A stretch of DNA of 64,000 bases from the NCBI GenBank assembly GCA_000697355.1, contig JNEN01001230.1, forward strand, positions 1 through 64,000, given 5' to 3'. Positions 32,209 through 46,427 of this stretch are shown one piece after another. This stretch comes from Syncephalastrum monosporum B8922 (Eukaryota; Mucoromycota; Mucoromycetes; Mucorales; Syncephalastraceae). Every line of letters starts with the position of its first letter. Position 1 is the stretch's first letter. The notes beneath the pieces are model-generated. The model did not search any database, was not told where the DNA came from, and worked only from the letters and a program-made list of their open reading frames with translations. The position numbers and the translations under genes are program-made.

Positions 32209-34358
32209 TCATTCATTTTTATCATCTGTTTTTACAATTCCAACCTCCCTTACACCCCCTCCTCAACCACCGGCCCGTTCTCTGATTTATGTAAACTTTT
32301 CTGTTCTATTCGTCCCTCGCCATACCACTTCACAACTCAATTCTCGTCCCACACATCACCTAATTTGTCTTCTCCTGTAACAAATTTTATTTGCCACTTT
32401 TTGTTGAACAAGAACGCTTAATACATCCACTCACGATCCGTTAGTGTACGCAGCATGCAGAGTTTGTCATATTTCAGCTTGCTGCACGTCTTGGCATATT
32501 ACTTTTCACATCAGCCACTGGTCTCTATATGCGCATTCATGCATTATACACCCTGTATTCCAAAATCTGCGTATTTCATCCCTGCAATGGACATTTACTG
32601 TTCTCTCCATCCTTGACTTGTTTTCGTACTGTACCAGGAAGTATTATTGATTATAAGTTCGCATGCTACCTAACGTCTTGTTTCTGCTCTTGTCAAAAGA
32701 ATAAGTGAAATATGACACGACCGATGTAAGGTTCTGGAAGTAAGTGTCGTGGCTATAGTGTTTATCGAGCCAAACAAAGGTGGGAATGGGGTTTTCTGGT
32801 ATATTTGTGCCGGAAAAGTAGAGAATATTCGATCGGATTCATGGGAAGGAGGTGAACTATCTCCCACATCGTCTTACCCACCCTGACCTAGTGTCCGGCG
32901 TTCATGTTCCGCATTAACCTAAGCCAAAGTTGCAAAAAAAATGACTGATTATCCCTATTTAGCCTCAGGTCCCAACGACGAAGAGAGCGCACATCATACT
33001 CTTTGGGCTGTTGCACACTGTCATGTGGAAGTTACACCTCCCAGCAAAAAGTAGCTCGTTCCATTACTCTACGAAGAGAGTTTTTGAAGGAAAACATGAC
33101 TGGTAAGGGTATACATACGCATTATACGCATTTCATGAAGCATTTCATGATAATGTATTCGTGTTCTTCCAACGCTGACTCCCTGTACAGCTGATCTCAT
33201 CACGTCATGTATACCCATATCTGTAGGGATAAACACTTTCTCACTGTACACGAAAATGCTGCAGGTGAGAAAATACCCATTTTATCATGGGATGGTGTCA
33301 TCGTAAATGATAATTCGAATATAGCGCGTTAACATATTTGGTTTGATGACATGTAGTATGACCACCGAAGCCGGATAACATAGCATTTGTATGAATTGAA
33401 TGATTGTCAGGTTATCAAGATTGCCAATCTACTGAACCTAGTCAACTCCACAAAGGATGTCAGCATTTTGGTTCGACTGATATTAAATCAACATAAACCA
33501 TCCTCACTGGGTAATCCGACAATACCCACCCTTATTATATATTTGTATGAATATCAGTGCTGCCCAGTTTACTGACCATGCACACCATCCACGATCAGAC
33601 CGAAAAGTTCAGCGTATCAATTTTAACTGGGATCAATGAGAAAAGGTGTTGAATGATTACGGATGGAGCATATTATGTTCAAAACAGAACAATCCGCGCT
33701 CCTTCATATAGGTAAGTAGCTAAACACGCATACATGTCCGTAGCAATATATGTATAAACAGCGTTTGATCAACTGGAGCTACCTTTCGCATGCGTATTTG
33801 GTGCAGAAGAATTTCGCTTTTGGATGTCAAAATTGTTCAGAATAAGGGGTTAAACTTACGAATGTGCATTCTAGCGCCTCTCGCATAATACTTTCCTTTG
33901 AGACACGGATTTCAGGCCTCCCGAGAGGATGCGACTAATGTCTCTCAGCAATCAAAAGAACTAAATCCAACGAGCGCAACGTTCTACCGTGAACATTTTA
34001 TAGCTTGCGGCCGAACCTGTACCTGTGTTCTGTTCATCGCCTAGAGATGCAACAGCTATAAGCCATATGGAATAAGTAAATAATAGAAGGTACTGGCGTA
34101 AATGTCCGGTAATTACGGTACATAGCTCATGCGGTAGTCAGTACCATATCTCAGTAGATAGATATTACTGGAGACTTCCAGACTAGTATAAAGTATGATA
34201 TTGCAAACAGTACTATGTTTGAAGATTTGAAACAATATATTCAATAGGTTGAATTATTAAGGGAATTATTCAGGGATACATTATGTAACCCTGTTGAGGG
34301 CAATGATTTTAGATTTTGCAGGATGAATCTATATCTAAGGTCTTTGCTGGCGGGTCTT
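32209..34358. other. Gene-poor AT-rich tract, left part
   Basis: About 2.1 kb. After the 3' UTR of the poly-Q gene, no frame with coding character was found on either strand. It is AT-rich with scattered stops. No repeat family or transposon motif recognised. Confidence 0.55.
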
Positions 34359-34639
34359 CTACCAGTGGTGGCGGTCGATATCGACGGCTTCAGCGGCTCC
34401 CTTCTGCGAGTTGTCGTTGAGGGCACCCTTGGCGAGCAGGTTGTTGACCTGGAAGAAAATAACAAGTCACTTTAGCAATATATCCTCATCATCATGTTTG
34501 AACATGCGTGTCACTGATCTCGTCTTACCAAGCCACTGGTATCACCGATAGCAGTGTTGCTGTCTTCAACACCGGTGTTGTGGGCGAAAGAAGCGGTAGC
34601 GAAAAGGGCAAAGAGGCCAAGGACGTAGGAGAGCTGCAT
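34359..34639 (-). CDS. Small secreted protein, 66 residues, unknown function
   Basis: Two exons, 34639-34529 and 34448-34359, joined by a 80-base intron (GTAAGA donor, polypyrimidine TTTTCTTCCAG acceptor). Total 201 bases, giving 66 residues. Residues 1-19 (MQLSYVLGLFALFATASFA) are a textbook signal peptide, with cleavage expected at SFA-H. The mature part of about 47 residues is hydrophilic: HNTGVEDSNTAIGDTSGLVN, then a helical LLAKGALND segment, and it ends in DIDRHHW. There is no cysteine, no GPI tail and no dibasic processing site. It sits alone in a gene-poor tract with a TATA-like ATATA sequence (34694-34700) about 55 bases upstream of the ATG. Too short for most gene finders. Function unknown; an effector-like, pheromone-like or wall-associated peptide are all possible. 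Confidence 0.75.
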
Positions 34640-37600
34640 ATTGTTGATGACTGATTGAGATGAGGTTTTTCGATCTAAAAACCAAAGTCTTTTATATACA
34701 AATCGACTTTGACTTGTCAACTCTTTGTAGAGAATCCATCAATACATACAAGGTAATTATTGCATCTTCCACGTTGTGGGCAAGCAACCACCGCACTGGG
34801 GCCATGTGTGAGTCAGAAATACATTTAGTGCCATAGTTTCTGCAAACCCCCTATTATCTCGCACACTATTGGCTTCAGGTTGCATTAATTAATGTGACTG
34901 GAGAGCAGTTTTGATATATTTGCAGAGCCTTCACCTGTACTTCCTAAATATGGCCTTTTCTGGTCTATATTTATTCACAGAAATCACTGTTTTAAACAAA
35001 ATAGGATTTTCAAAACATCGCCATCGATATAGGTAATCATCTTCCTAAAAATGACAGTACTCCTACTATACACAAAATATTTACCCCATCCAAATAGCCA
35101 TACTTCCGCACACATACATAAATATTAGGGAAGAAGAATGAGGCATAGGTCATATAGCTCCAGCGCTCTTGGTGATCGGTACTCTGTTTTCTGTTGCAGC
35201 GCGGCGTTAACGTTTTCCTTCTGCGCATGCTGCATCGTGTACTGCAAATATATGCATGCGAAAGTTTAATCCCAGATATGGTGTCAGCGAATGTAAATCA
35301 CCTTCGCAAGGATTAAGCTGGTGAAGTACAACAACCAAACAAAAACAATATCTTCTCAATAAGCTGATACAAGTAGTAAGAATTTCTGTGGGTCAGTAAT
35401 ACGTGTAGGCGGAAGCCTAGCTATGCACAAATTAAGGAAGATAAAGAGGACTGTTATGCGTACTGAAGTGATCAAACGTCAAAAAAGGCTAAACGAAGGC
35501 GACTGACGATTTTGGTGCACAATCTCAACCTATATGTAGAATGTGCTGATAATGCTGCGCATTAAGAGTATCCAATACATGCTCTCAATTCATAATCACA
35601 TATAATCTTTGCATTGTAAGATATCTATCATTAGTACTAGAGTGTGCTTGTATAGCCTGTAGGACATCGTTCTGCGTTGATTGTCTTTCAAAATTAGGAA
35701 CGCAATCTCCCACGTACCTGCGTCTCATTATTGCACGTGCAAGGCGGGCAGAGCTTGTAACGAGAATATAAGTCATGTGGAGAAAGCGAATAGGCAAATT
35801 AGAATGAAAAAGAAAAAGTTACCTTGGGCTCAAGTACCAGGCAATTTCTTCTATCTGGACATGCGAGGGTTACTTTGCTTTAAGGCGACAGAGCACTAAT
35901 GCGAAAGGTCGTGTGTTTCGTAGTAAAGAGAGGACATATTGAGATCTCGTTCCCATACTTTACAGGACCGTACATCCTAAGTCAGCATCCATTTTTCACA
36001 TTCGCTGTAGTATCCTTGGGGGACTATGGCATCAGAGGAACGCGCCTTGGACGTCCCCGCATGTAAACATCGACGACAATCAGGACATATGCTGGGCTTG
36101 CATAATAGGTGTTGCCGAATCTCTTGGCCGGCACATGCAGTCTACAATTATCTTTCGCCTATACAAAGCAAGCAAACCTTTGACGACTGAGATATGGCCC
36201 GTTTTTTCTATTAGATCGATATTCGAACCTGGTAATGCACTAACTGCACATTATGGTCAAACGGCAGCTTTGATTGGCTGAAGGAGGGAGAGATAAGAAG
36301 TACGCTTACATGTGGCAGACTCGTTGCTTCTTGGCTTCTTTCTCTTGCTGTTTCTTTGATTTTATGATCGTTAAAGCCCATGGCATTAGCTGCTTTAAAG
36401 CACTTACCCTAGGATAAAAAATAAAACACTGTAGGCGACCGATTGAATACTTTTTGTTGATTTTTGGACTCATTCAGTAACGGGGTGAAGAGAGTAAACT
36501 CTTCAGTTTAAATAACTCTTCTATGTCTTCTTTCAAGATACAAATTGCACAGTGCGAGTATGTGATTTCCAGGTGCTTCGTCGAAACTGTTTCACTCATA
36601 TATTCTCGCTTCGAACATATTCTAGCTATTGTAAGTCGGTATAGAGAATCAGTCCAATTTCAAATTAACTTCCTTCATGAACAACATACCGGTGCTTTCC
36701 CTTCATTTGCTGTCAAAATTGGTTTGCGTAAATTTCATTGGTCACATCCTAAATGTACTCGGCATGAATAGCAATCGTCCTACCAATATATATCCACTTC
36801 GTCAGCAGTGTATTCATTTGATGAGGCACATCATTCTCATCAATAGTTTTTGGCTTTCATCTTATATGTAAAAGTAATCTTCTCGTGAGCTGGGGAACAA
36901 GAGCAGCTATCCCAAGTGATTCCCGAATAAGCTCTCGTACCTGGTAAATTTCATCGAACTATCTTCCTGGGGATCACTGCCGAGGCCTATTACATGAAAG
37001 ACTACCTAACTAACTCATAGATTTCGGTTCCGATATCAGCTCTCATGGACTACACTCCCTTCACTCTCGATACTACCTAAGCGTCCAGAACCGGGGTCGT
37101 TGATAGGCGCTCGCGGCGCATTTGCCACTATCTCACTTGTGTCTGAATGCACTCTTGAGTCAAAACTTCAGAGATAACATTCAACGATTCCTTACAGGTG
37201 GAAGCGGGCATACATTTAGCCAGGGGCACATGTTTATGGAGGATTGTAGACGGTGGCTTCAGTTAAAGACAGCCTACGCTAGAGATGCAAGCGGAGAGGA
37301 GGAATAGCGAGAAAGGAGTGGGACTAAGACATGTGTCAACGTTTCATATTCACTGTATAGACATGAATCAGTTTCACTATGAGCAGAGGAAAAAGCAGAG
37401 AAGACGCCTATGGCAGGAGGACGCGAGCGGACAGGAGGAGCGAAACACAAATGGAGGAGAAGACAGGAGGGAAGAGGGAAAGAAGGCAACATCCTAAGTA
37501 TACATCATCAGAAGGAGATTATTGATGTCACATGTGCTCTGCGGAAGTGGTGCCAAATACCAAGGATCTCATCTGCTTTCACTATATGTACTGTATTTCA

Positions 37601-37942
37601 GTAAATAGCACATGCAAAATGAAGGTGAAAAAGAGCAACTACAGCCGACTCATTGTTAATGATAGACATATAGACATATTGACATGTCATCTTTTATAAC
37701 GATAGACAGCACCGTCAGCAAGTTGGCAGACCCCGCAGGCCCGCAAGCCCGTTTAGCGTATCTTAAATGAAGATAATTGGGAGTCAGATCAAACAGGATG
37801 TAATTGATGTCGGTAGGTTTCACCACGTCTCTTTTTTCCTTTTTTTTCCTTTTTTTTTTCTGATTTATCCTTTCATCACACTTTCCTTTCTCTTCACTCC
37901 TTGCATAGCGTGCCTGATACGCGCAAATACACATAAACACAT
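34640..37942. other. Gene-poor AT-rich tract, right part
   Basis: About 3.3 kb without a supportable gene. The open frames present are short, lack splice-consistent neighbours and have no recognisable motif. Homopolymer T tracts occur near 37831-37860, upstream of the GT62 gene. Confidence 0.5.
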
Positions 37943-39061
<1,119 letters not shown>

Positions 39062-40305
39062 GCACACCTCCCCGGCTCGCGGCGTTTCATTTGATCGCCA
39101 AGTAAATCATTCACCATAGCATTCGTGTTTATTCATCACATTCCTGGACAAGGGCTGTAATTCTGGTAATATTATCTGCCGAATTGCGGATGTAAGCCCT
39201 GAATCATCAGGATAGGCCACACCCATACATAATACATATATATTTAATTTTGAGTTGATACATTATATAATGATTTGAAAATATAGATGTCATGCGAAAG
39301 TGAACGCATCATATACAATAGAGAGTGTATGAGATTCGGGTGCCTGAGAGTACAAGTGCTATGCGGAAATGAGGATAAATTATTGGATTGAAGTGGTCCC
39401 GAGTGTATAATGACTGTATGCCAAAGATAATAAAAACCGTACGCCTGTCTTTAGCAGTCATGTCAAGTCACTCCTCATTGCTTTGACCTGTTGCGCCACT
39501 ATCATCCTTCTGCAAAAGAGGAAACAAGCATCTGATAGAACGAATCACACGGAGCTCTTATATCCTATACATAACAATAGTATTCATAAACTTAACACGG
39601 TACGAAGCGTCTTATGGCAGAAAATTACGTGTATTCGTACGTCCGTGGTGCTCTATTAATAAAGATACGTAATGCCGATTCTGACAATACAGGAAAGTCC
39701 CATTAGTGGTTTATAAAGACGGAAAGTGGCGCGGCAGATAGCACCATCTTCTGACCGGGAAATACTTTCAGAGAAGGACCAGTATTGTGAATGAGGTGCC
39801 GTTATCGTGCGTACGGAATCTCTGGCTCAGATATCTCCATTTGGTACCAGCAGTGAGACTTGCCGAATGAGTCTTGCAATCCAGGCAAAAAATTTGGGCA
39901 TTGTGTGAAAGCCCGCTTTGGTCAATGTACCCTTCGGTTGGGACCCACGAAATTCGCATAGAGCAAGTTCACATTCGAGATCTGTTCCCATCGAAATATA
40001 TTCTCATCTAGAAGGGTACACTTAATGGATGGGGAAGTCAAAAGGCTGAGTTGTGTGTAAAGAAAAAAGAAACATCAGCCGCCCAGCTAGGCGCAATAAT
40101 CCGTAAAAAAACGTCCTCTGTAACACAGAGCCTATGTGCAACAGAGCCGCACCGTGAACACATGCCTGTTTCATGCTGCTGCGGGGTACATATTACCGAA
40201 GCCAAAAAAAAAAAAACACCAGGACCATACACAAACTTCGTTCTTTTCTTTTCTTTTCCACACCATCCTCGACCACACTTTAGAGGACAACAGAGTACTA
40301 CCTCG
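39062..40305. other. Intergenic, 1.2 kb
   Basis: Between two plus-strand genes. An open frame continues upstream of the methyltransferase ATG to about 40051, but its Lys/poly-A composition and lack of similarity suggest leader sequence. Nothing else supported. Confidence 0.5.
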
Positions 40306-42212
40306 ATGATGCAGCCACCAAAAAGCCGACCGCCATCACGGCTATTTAACTGGTTATCGCAATTTACGCGCAGGAGCAGTACAGAAAGTACGAGCGACGA
40401 CGCAACTACCGCGTCCACGCCACCCACTCCGCCGCACCCTCCCCAACCTCCTCGCCATGACGACACTGCCGGTGACAGCAAGTCTGACCCAATTGCAGTT
40501 CCTAAAGGGCGGCCTTCTATCACCCTCTCCGTTGGAGACACGACCGATACGTTTTATTCCTCCTCCATTCCGTCGTCGTATGGCGACAGGGCTTCCTCGG
40601 TATATTCACGCCAACAGAACAGACGATCGTCCGTTTTAAGCGATCTGCTGAACAAAAGCAGACCGTCGGCTGACACTCAACATGACGAGGACGATGACTC
40701 TCCCCAACAGCAACGACTCGGGACCAGCGTTCCGGAACAGAACAATAAGCGTCTATCTCTCACCGGGACACATACTCCTCTTGGCACAGCACACATCCCC
40801 CCTTTCCACAATAATCACAGTAATCACAGCTATCATTTTCACCTTCACCATAGCAATAATAGTCAAACCAGCGCGCAGCACCAGCAGTCTCACCGTCCTT
40901 CTTCCGTCTTTTCTTTACCATGCCACCACCAAACGAAACACACCGATGAAGAATCCTCTTCCATAGTATCGCAGCAACCACCGCAGCAACACTCAAACCA
41001 TCAACAGCAGCACGCTCCTCGCCCACTCGAGCATCGTCAGTTGTCCTCTTCGTCTTCAACTGTGTACGCATGCAGAGACGACTGGCCACGGGCAGATCGC
41101 ATGATCATTCGACAGGAACTAGTGCGTCTGATGGTCGACAGGTAAAGTAAAACACAAAACTATTTTTCCTTCTCAGATTTCCATTCTATTCACACTTGAA
41201 CAACGTTGGAAGGCTCATCAATAGTCCCTTGGACCTGTCCAATCCAACAAAGGAGCGCAATATACTTCACGTCGGGTAATGAGCCTCCGAAAAAAGGGCT
41301 ACACGCTTACAGATCGAGCGAATCTTCTGGGACTAATACAGCATTGGCCCATTTTAGGTGCGGAGACGGATCGTGGTGCATCGATATGGCAACGACTTAC
41401 CGGCATTGTTGGGTCGTGGGTATCGACGAACGCGATGTGATCAAGCGAAAGCGCAGTTTGCCACGTAATTTCCGCTTTTTGCCCGCTCAGCGCAGCATCT
41501 TGCGTGATCTAAAGCAGCTGCCTGATAATCATTTTGATTTGATATACGGCCGTTTCCTGATTTTCACATACCCTTCCGACGTCTACCGAGAGATCGTCCA
41601 AGAATGCTGGCGCATCTGTCGTCCAAATGGCTTCGTAGAAATCATGGAACTCGACATGCGTATCTACGGCATCCCAAACGTCGGCCCAATGACACATATG
41701 TTGAATTCCCAAGGTAAACAATTAAAATTAGAAATCCTACCCAGCCGGCATTATTTACTGATAAACTTTTTTTTATTAACCCAGTCATCCAATTAATGGA
41801 GCGTCGTGGACTTGAGCCCGAGTTCGCGCGACATTTGCAAGACCTCTTCTTTTTCCACCAACTCGTCGAGCAAATGCACCAACAACATGGCGACGCGTAT
41901 CACGCCAAGTACATGTCTGTCCCGCTCGGCGTGTGGGGTGGCCGCATGGGCGTCATGTTTCGTGATGACCTTCACGACCTGGTTGAAGCGATTCATCTAC
42001 GTCAACAGAAGCAGCACCGCAGACAGTCTTTTGCTTCTTTTGATGACGACTATGATGATGATGACGATGTAGCCGATGATGACGAGGCGGACGAATTCTA
42101 CGACCCATGGACTGACCGCCGCCTCAAAGCGACTCTCGAAAAAATTGATGATGAATTAGAAACGCACCGCGCTTTCATGAATCTCTACTTTGCGTACGCG
42201 CAGAAACTGTGA
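40306..42212 (+). CDS. SAM-dependent methyltransferase with long disordered N-terminus
   Basis: Exons 40306-41141, 41177-41275, 41358-41713 and 41785-42212 total 1719 bases, giving 572 residues. Residues 1-265 are disordered, rich in Ser, His, Asn and Gln (HNNHSNHSYHFHLHH-like runs). The class I methyltransferase core follows: NILHVGCGDGSW (motif I, formed across an intron), VVGIDERD (acidic residue binding the ribose), DNHFDLIYGRFLIFTYPSDV, and ECWRICRPNGFVEIMELDM. An unusual acidic insertion of some 20 Asp/Glu residues lies near residue 515, before a helical C-terminus. The overall pattern of a disordered head plus MTase is like fungal LaeA/UMTA-type regulators, but the substrate is unknown. 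Two consecutive Met codons (40306, 40309) start the protein. Confidence 0.85.
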
Positions 42213-43880
42213 TACTTGCTTGTATGATACCCTGTTTATTTTCCTTCGTCCCTTTGTATATATATCCCCTGTCCATAGTCCTGTCTTTATTTCCTTTCTT
42301 TTCCATCCTATTCTATTGTAAAAAGAAAATCAGTCCACTACGTCCGTGGGAAGTTTGACGTACCGAAATAATGAAGTCATGATGCATGTAGCAAGGGGTC
42401 GAGGTGGTACGTGATACAATAGACCCAGTTTGCAGCTGCCGCTTTTCCGGCAGTGGTGGATACCAAAGAGCTTCAACCAACTGGGCACGATGTCAGCATG
42501 CGTAGACAAACTATTATAATTTACTCCAGAGCTTCCCTTTATTTTCATGATTCGATATTTGCAATCACTATCATGCGTGATAGGCAGCAGACTAGACGGC
42601 GGGCGGCAGAGTCGAAACTGCAATTTCCTAAATAGGACAACACTCGCACTCCTACCCAAAGAAAGAAATAACGACGGTGCGCACAATTTGTGCAAACATT
42701 GGGGGTGATACGACTAGTTCTTTGAAGCTTACTCGCATTTTTTTTTTCGCTTTATCTGCTAAAGAACTTTTCATTGAAAGCCAATTGATTGATGATAGTC
42801 TTAGACGGCCTTTTACTGTGTGAATCTCCTTCGGTAATTAAACTTCTTTACTCTAAACGTACTGTGGTAATCGGCCAGGGGTGTTTTTACATTCGAACTT
42901 ATTTCTGGTCGATATTTCATACGAAATGTTAGCATCAAATAACTAATACATGAAATACACATTCCATAATGACTATAATATAATCTATTCATGCCTTACT
43001 TTATTTTGCCTCTCTTTGACAATGTCATTTTCGGCGTATATAGCGCATGCTTAACAGCACTAACTATTGTTTGATGCAAGTCACCACTGCTACGTCACTT
43101 ATATTAAGCTTCTTGGCCGGGACGAAATATGTTGTGGCAATGTTAGCACATACTGTTGGAATACAAAATTATCTACATACTTTGCATATATTACGGCTAT
43201 CATGTCGAATAGCATGATGCCTGAAGACATCTCATGGATAACAGAACCTTATCCTATTATGATGAGGCCCCGGATGAGACGTATTTTCAAGGCTTTACCA
43301 CTCGTAAACGGTCAGGACCTGCATGCAACAAGTCTATGAAATTAGAGAAAGATCACAGGAAAGTCTATTTCAGATATGAGTTTCCTTGGCGCGGCCCATG
43401 AACTTATTTTTAAGGGTTCCAAAAAGATCTATCTTACGTACACATGAATGGACTTGATCATATCCGAAAAGTTATCGATTATGCATGTAGCGCCTTCCCT
43501 GCCTAGGTCACGTGCTTATTACCAAGCTAAGACATTTATTATATATAAGAGGCGGATAGACATCGCAGGCATACCACCCAGCTAAGTCTAGGGGCATAAG
43601 TAATGATTCCTCTGTGCCTATAAAGAATGAAAGAAGCAGCAGCATGTCAGACAGCTTGAGGTCGTCTATTACGATAACTGAGCCTGCTATTCCGCAGCCT
43701 ATTAGAGACCATTATGTCTCTATCAGGGTTATGGGCTCAATATCCAAAATAATCATTGAAAATTAAGGAATTATATGTATACAGATATCTATGAATTTAT
43801 GATGGATGCATTGGAAATAATTATGTGATATGCGTTTCTCGTACATCTCTAAAATAATATACCAAGACAATACGTATCTT
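42213..43880. other. Intergenic, 1.7 kb, convergent 3' ends
   Basis: Lies between the methyltransferase (+) and malic enzyme (-) stop codons. This is longer than 3' UTRs need. AT-rich, with no supported frame, tRNA or transposon motif. A small unannotated RNA is possible but has no evidence here. Confidence 0.5.
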
Positions 43881-46101
43881 CTAATGATACGGGTGGTACA
43901 CCAGGGGAACGTACTCCGGTGTATACATGGAATGCTTGACAACATCCTTGAGCACTTCTCCTTCCTTGATTTGGGCAGTAGCCACGCCTTCCTCATAAGC
44001 AACCTCGCAGATACGGGTACCTACAGCAAGGGCGACGCTACGGAGATGACGAACGCCAGGAAACAAAACGCCCTCCTTGAGCTGGCTTGGCGATGCAAGG
44101 TCGGCAATGACACGGGCTGTCTCCAAGAACATGCGTGGGGTGACCTTGGTTGCGCGAGAGACAGTAACACCGAGACCCAAGCCAGGGAAACTGTACGAGT
44201 TATTGCACTGGTTGGTGCGACCCAGACGGCCATCAGGCAGCAAAACATCGTCAAAGGGACTACCCGAAGCAAAGATGGCACGTCCATCTGTCCACTTGTA
44301 TGCTTCTTCTGCCGTACACTCAGCGTGCGTGTCTGGATTGCTGAGCGGGAACACAACGGGCTTCTCATGGTGCTGGGCCATTGTACGGATCGCCTTCTCG
44401 GTGAACACACCACGGATACCAGTCAGACCCAGAATCACGCTGGGCTTGACCTCAGCCACGACATCCTCAAGCGACATGCGGTCATTCATGTTGGACTTGA
44501 CATAACAGCGCTGACGTTCGTCGAGCGGAACAGCGCGATTGCCTTCGCCGCCAAGAAGACCATGCTGATCGAGCATCCAGATACGAGAGTAGGCTTCTTC
44601 ACGGCTCTTGACACGGCCCTGCGCTACCATGCAGTCAATGATACCTTCACAGACACCGACACCGGCTGACCCTGCGCCCACGCAGATGATACGCTCATTG
44701 GCCAGATCCTCCTGGGATTGACCGCGTGCTTTCAATGAAGCTAGGATACCAGCAAGAGTGATGGCAGACGTCGACTGAATATCATCGTTGAAGCAGGTCA
44801 CCTGATCGCGATCTAGAGGTATAATTTCATAGCACGACGGTGAGCTTCTCGGCTGCTCCCGAAACCTGATTTTGCACTTACACTTGTTCAACAGATTGTA
44901 TGCATGTGGATATTTGAAGTCCTCAAACTGAATAAGAGCATCTGTAGGAAATGAGAAAACGGTATAGAAAGAAAATCGGAGGGACTTACTTGGCCAGCGG
45001 GATTTGACGGCGGTAATCCATTCGTCGACGAAGGAGTAGTACTCCTCACCTTCAAGGCGAGGGTGGTCCATGCCGAGGTAGAGCGGGTCATTTAGAAGCG
45101 ACTCGTTGTTCGTGCCAACATCTAACACAACAGGAAGCACGGCGCGAGGACGAATACCACCGGCGGCAACATACTAGATGATGTATATGTCTGTGTGAGA
45201 AAAATACCCTCGCGTTTTCGAATTTTTACCCCACGGAACCTACCAAACTCAGTTTGCCAATGGGGATCTGTAAGGAAGAGTGAATCAAGGTGAGTTACAC
45301 TCCGCTAATGGACCTTTTTTTTACGTACCTGCATTCCGTTGGCTCCCAGATCGCCAAGACCAAGGACGCGGGAGCCGTCAGTGACGACAATAACATCGAC
45401 CTCATCGTGAGGCCAGTTGTAGACCATGGCAGACATGACACCACGATCCTGACTGGAGAAGTACATGCCACGGGAGCGGCGGTAGATACTGTGCGACTTT
45501 TGACTTGCCAGACCCACTGTAATAAACCGGAGGAGTTGTCAGAAAAGAACGGAAATTCTCGGGCAAAAAATTTCACAAACTTGCCTGTGGGTGTGTAAAT
45601 TATACCGGACAGTTCTTCGAGGTGTTGGATGAGCAGCTTATAGAAAAGGGTTTCGTTCCGGTCCTGCAGAGCAGATAAAAAGACGAACTTGGCCAACGGG
45701 GTTTCGCACGCATCCAGATTGCGTTTGACACGAAGGAGCTGTTTATTCATTTCTTGACGACGGGGAGGAACCAGACCACGGATCGACAAACGTTCACGCT
45801 CATTGATACTGAAGGCGGTACCTAGGAAACGGGAGATATTCGTAAGTAAGAGCATACATTGCTTTGGGTCTACTAGCTAAGCTTTTGCTGTAGCAGACAG
45901 AACAGAGTGATGCTTATATGCAGCGAGCGAACAGGCCTTACCTTTAGAGAGAAGTGGGTCGTGCGTCACGTTGACACCTCTTGAGTGGGTGAGTTGCACA
46001 GTCTTATCCTTGCGAGGGTCTGAAGCCACCGCAGCAGGAGCGCCGTAATGGCGGCGCAATGGGGCAATGAGACGAGGTTTACTTAATGCACGAGCCAACA
46101 T
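43881..46101 (-). CDS. MAE1: NAD(P)-dependent malic enzyme, mitochondrial
   Basis: Oxidative decarboxylation of malate to pyruvate. About seven exons. The N-terminus MLARALSKPRLIAPLRRHYGAP is basic, hydroxylated and non-acidic, like a mitochondrial presequence. Family blocks in order: FSINERERLSIRGLVPPR, LEELSGIIYTPT with catalytic Tyr, DGSRVLGLGDLGANGMQIPIGKL, and LDVGTNNE. They continue with IQFEDFKYPHAYNLL, YRDQVTCFNDDIQ (metal-binding Asp), GAGSAGVG (Rossmann), PLSNPD, FASGSPF, TNQCNNSYSFPG and LGV. The intron splitting NK/YRDQ was recovered by frame. The Arg-rich LFPGVRHLRSVALAVG end is typical. Cofactor preference (NAD or NADP) is not safe to call by eye. In oleaginous Mucoromycota malic enzymes are discussed as NADPH suppliers for lipid synthesis; a mitochondrial copy argues for a different role. 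Confidence 0.94.
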
Positions 46102-46427
46102 GACGAGAACAGGAAAGAGAAGTGCGTGACCTGTGTCCAGCTTCCTCTTCTGTAAATGAAGGTGTAGCCCGTGAGCGGGGTTGCTCACTTCCACCCAAGC
46201 GCCGATTTACTTTCTGACAAATTTGCAGTCCCGAGGGGAAAATCATGAATGAATGTAAGAGTAGAAAAATCATAGTTGTGAGAGTCATGTTACATAGAAA
46301 AACAACGGAGACAGTAGTCAAAAGTTCAAGAAAAAAAAAAAAAGAATTTGGCAGATACAATGGACAACGGTGAAATGCGTATACAGCGTGTAGGTGGATA
46401 TGTATAGTATATAATGTACATATGGTA
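46102..46427. other. Intergenic between two minus-strand genes
   Basis: About 325 bases upstream of the malic enzyme start and downstream of the AT-hook gene stop. A poly-A tract at 46330-46345. No coding support. Confidence 0.5.

Noticed and set aside
36200..36300. A GGTTCGAA-type sequence on the minus strand, possible tRNA B box
   Set aside because: The expected T-stem does not pair and no A box or acceptor stem was found at the right distance.
42330..43339. Several 60-120 residue frames between the methyltransferase and malic enzyme genes
   Set aside because: No similarity, overlapping on both strands, and no consistent splicing.
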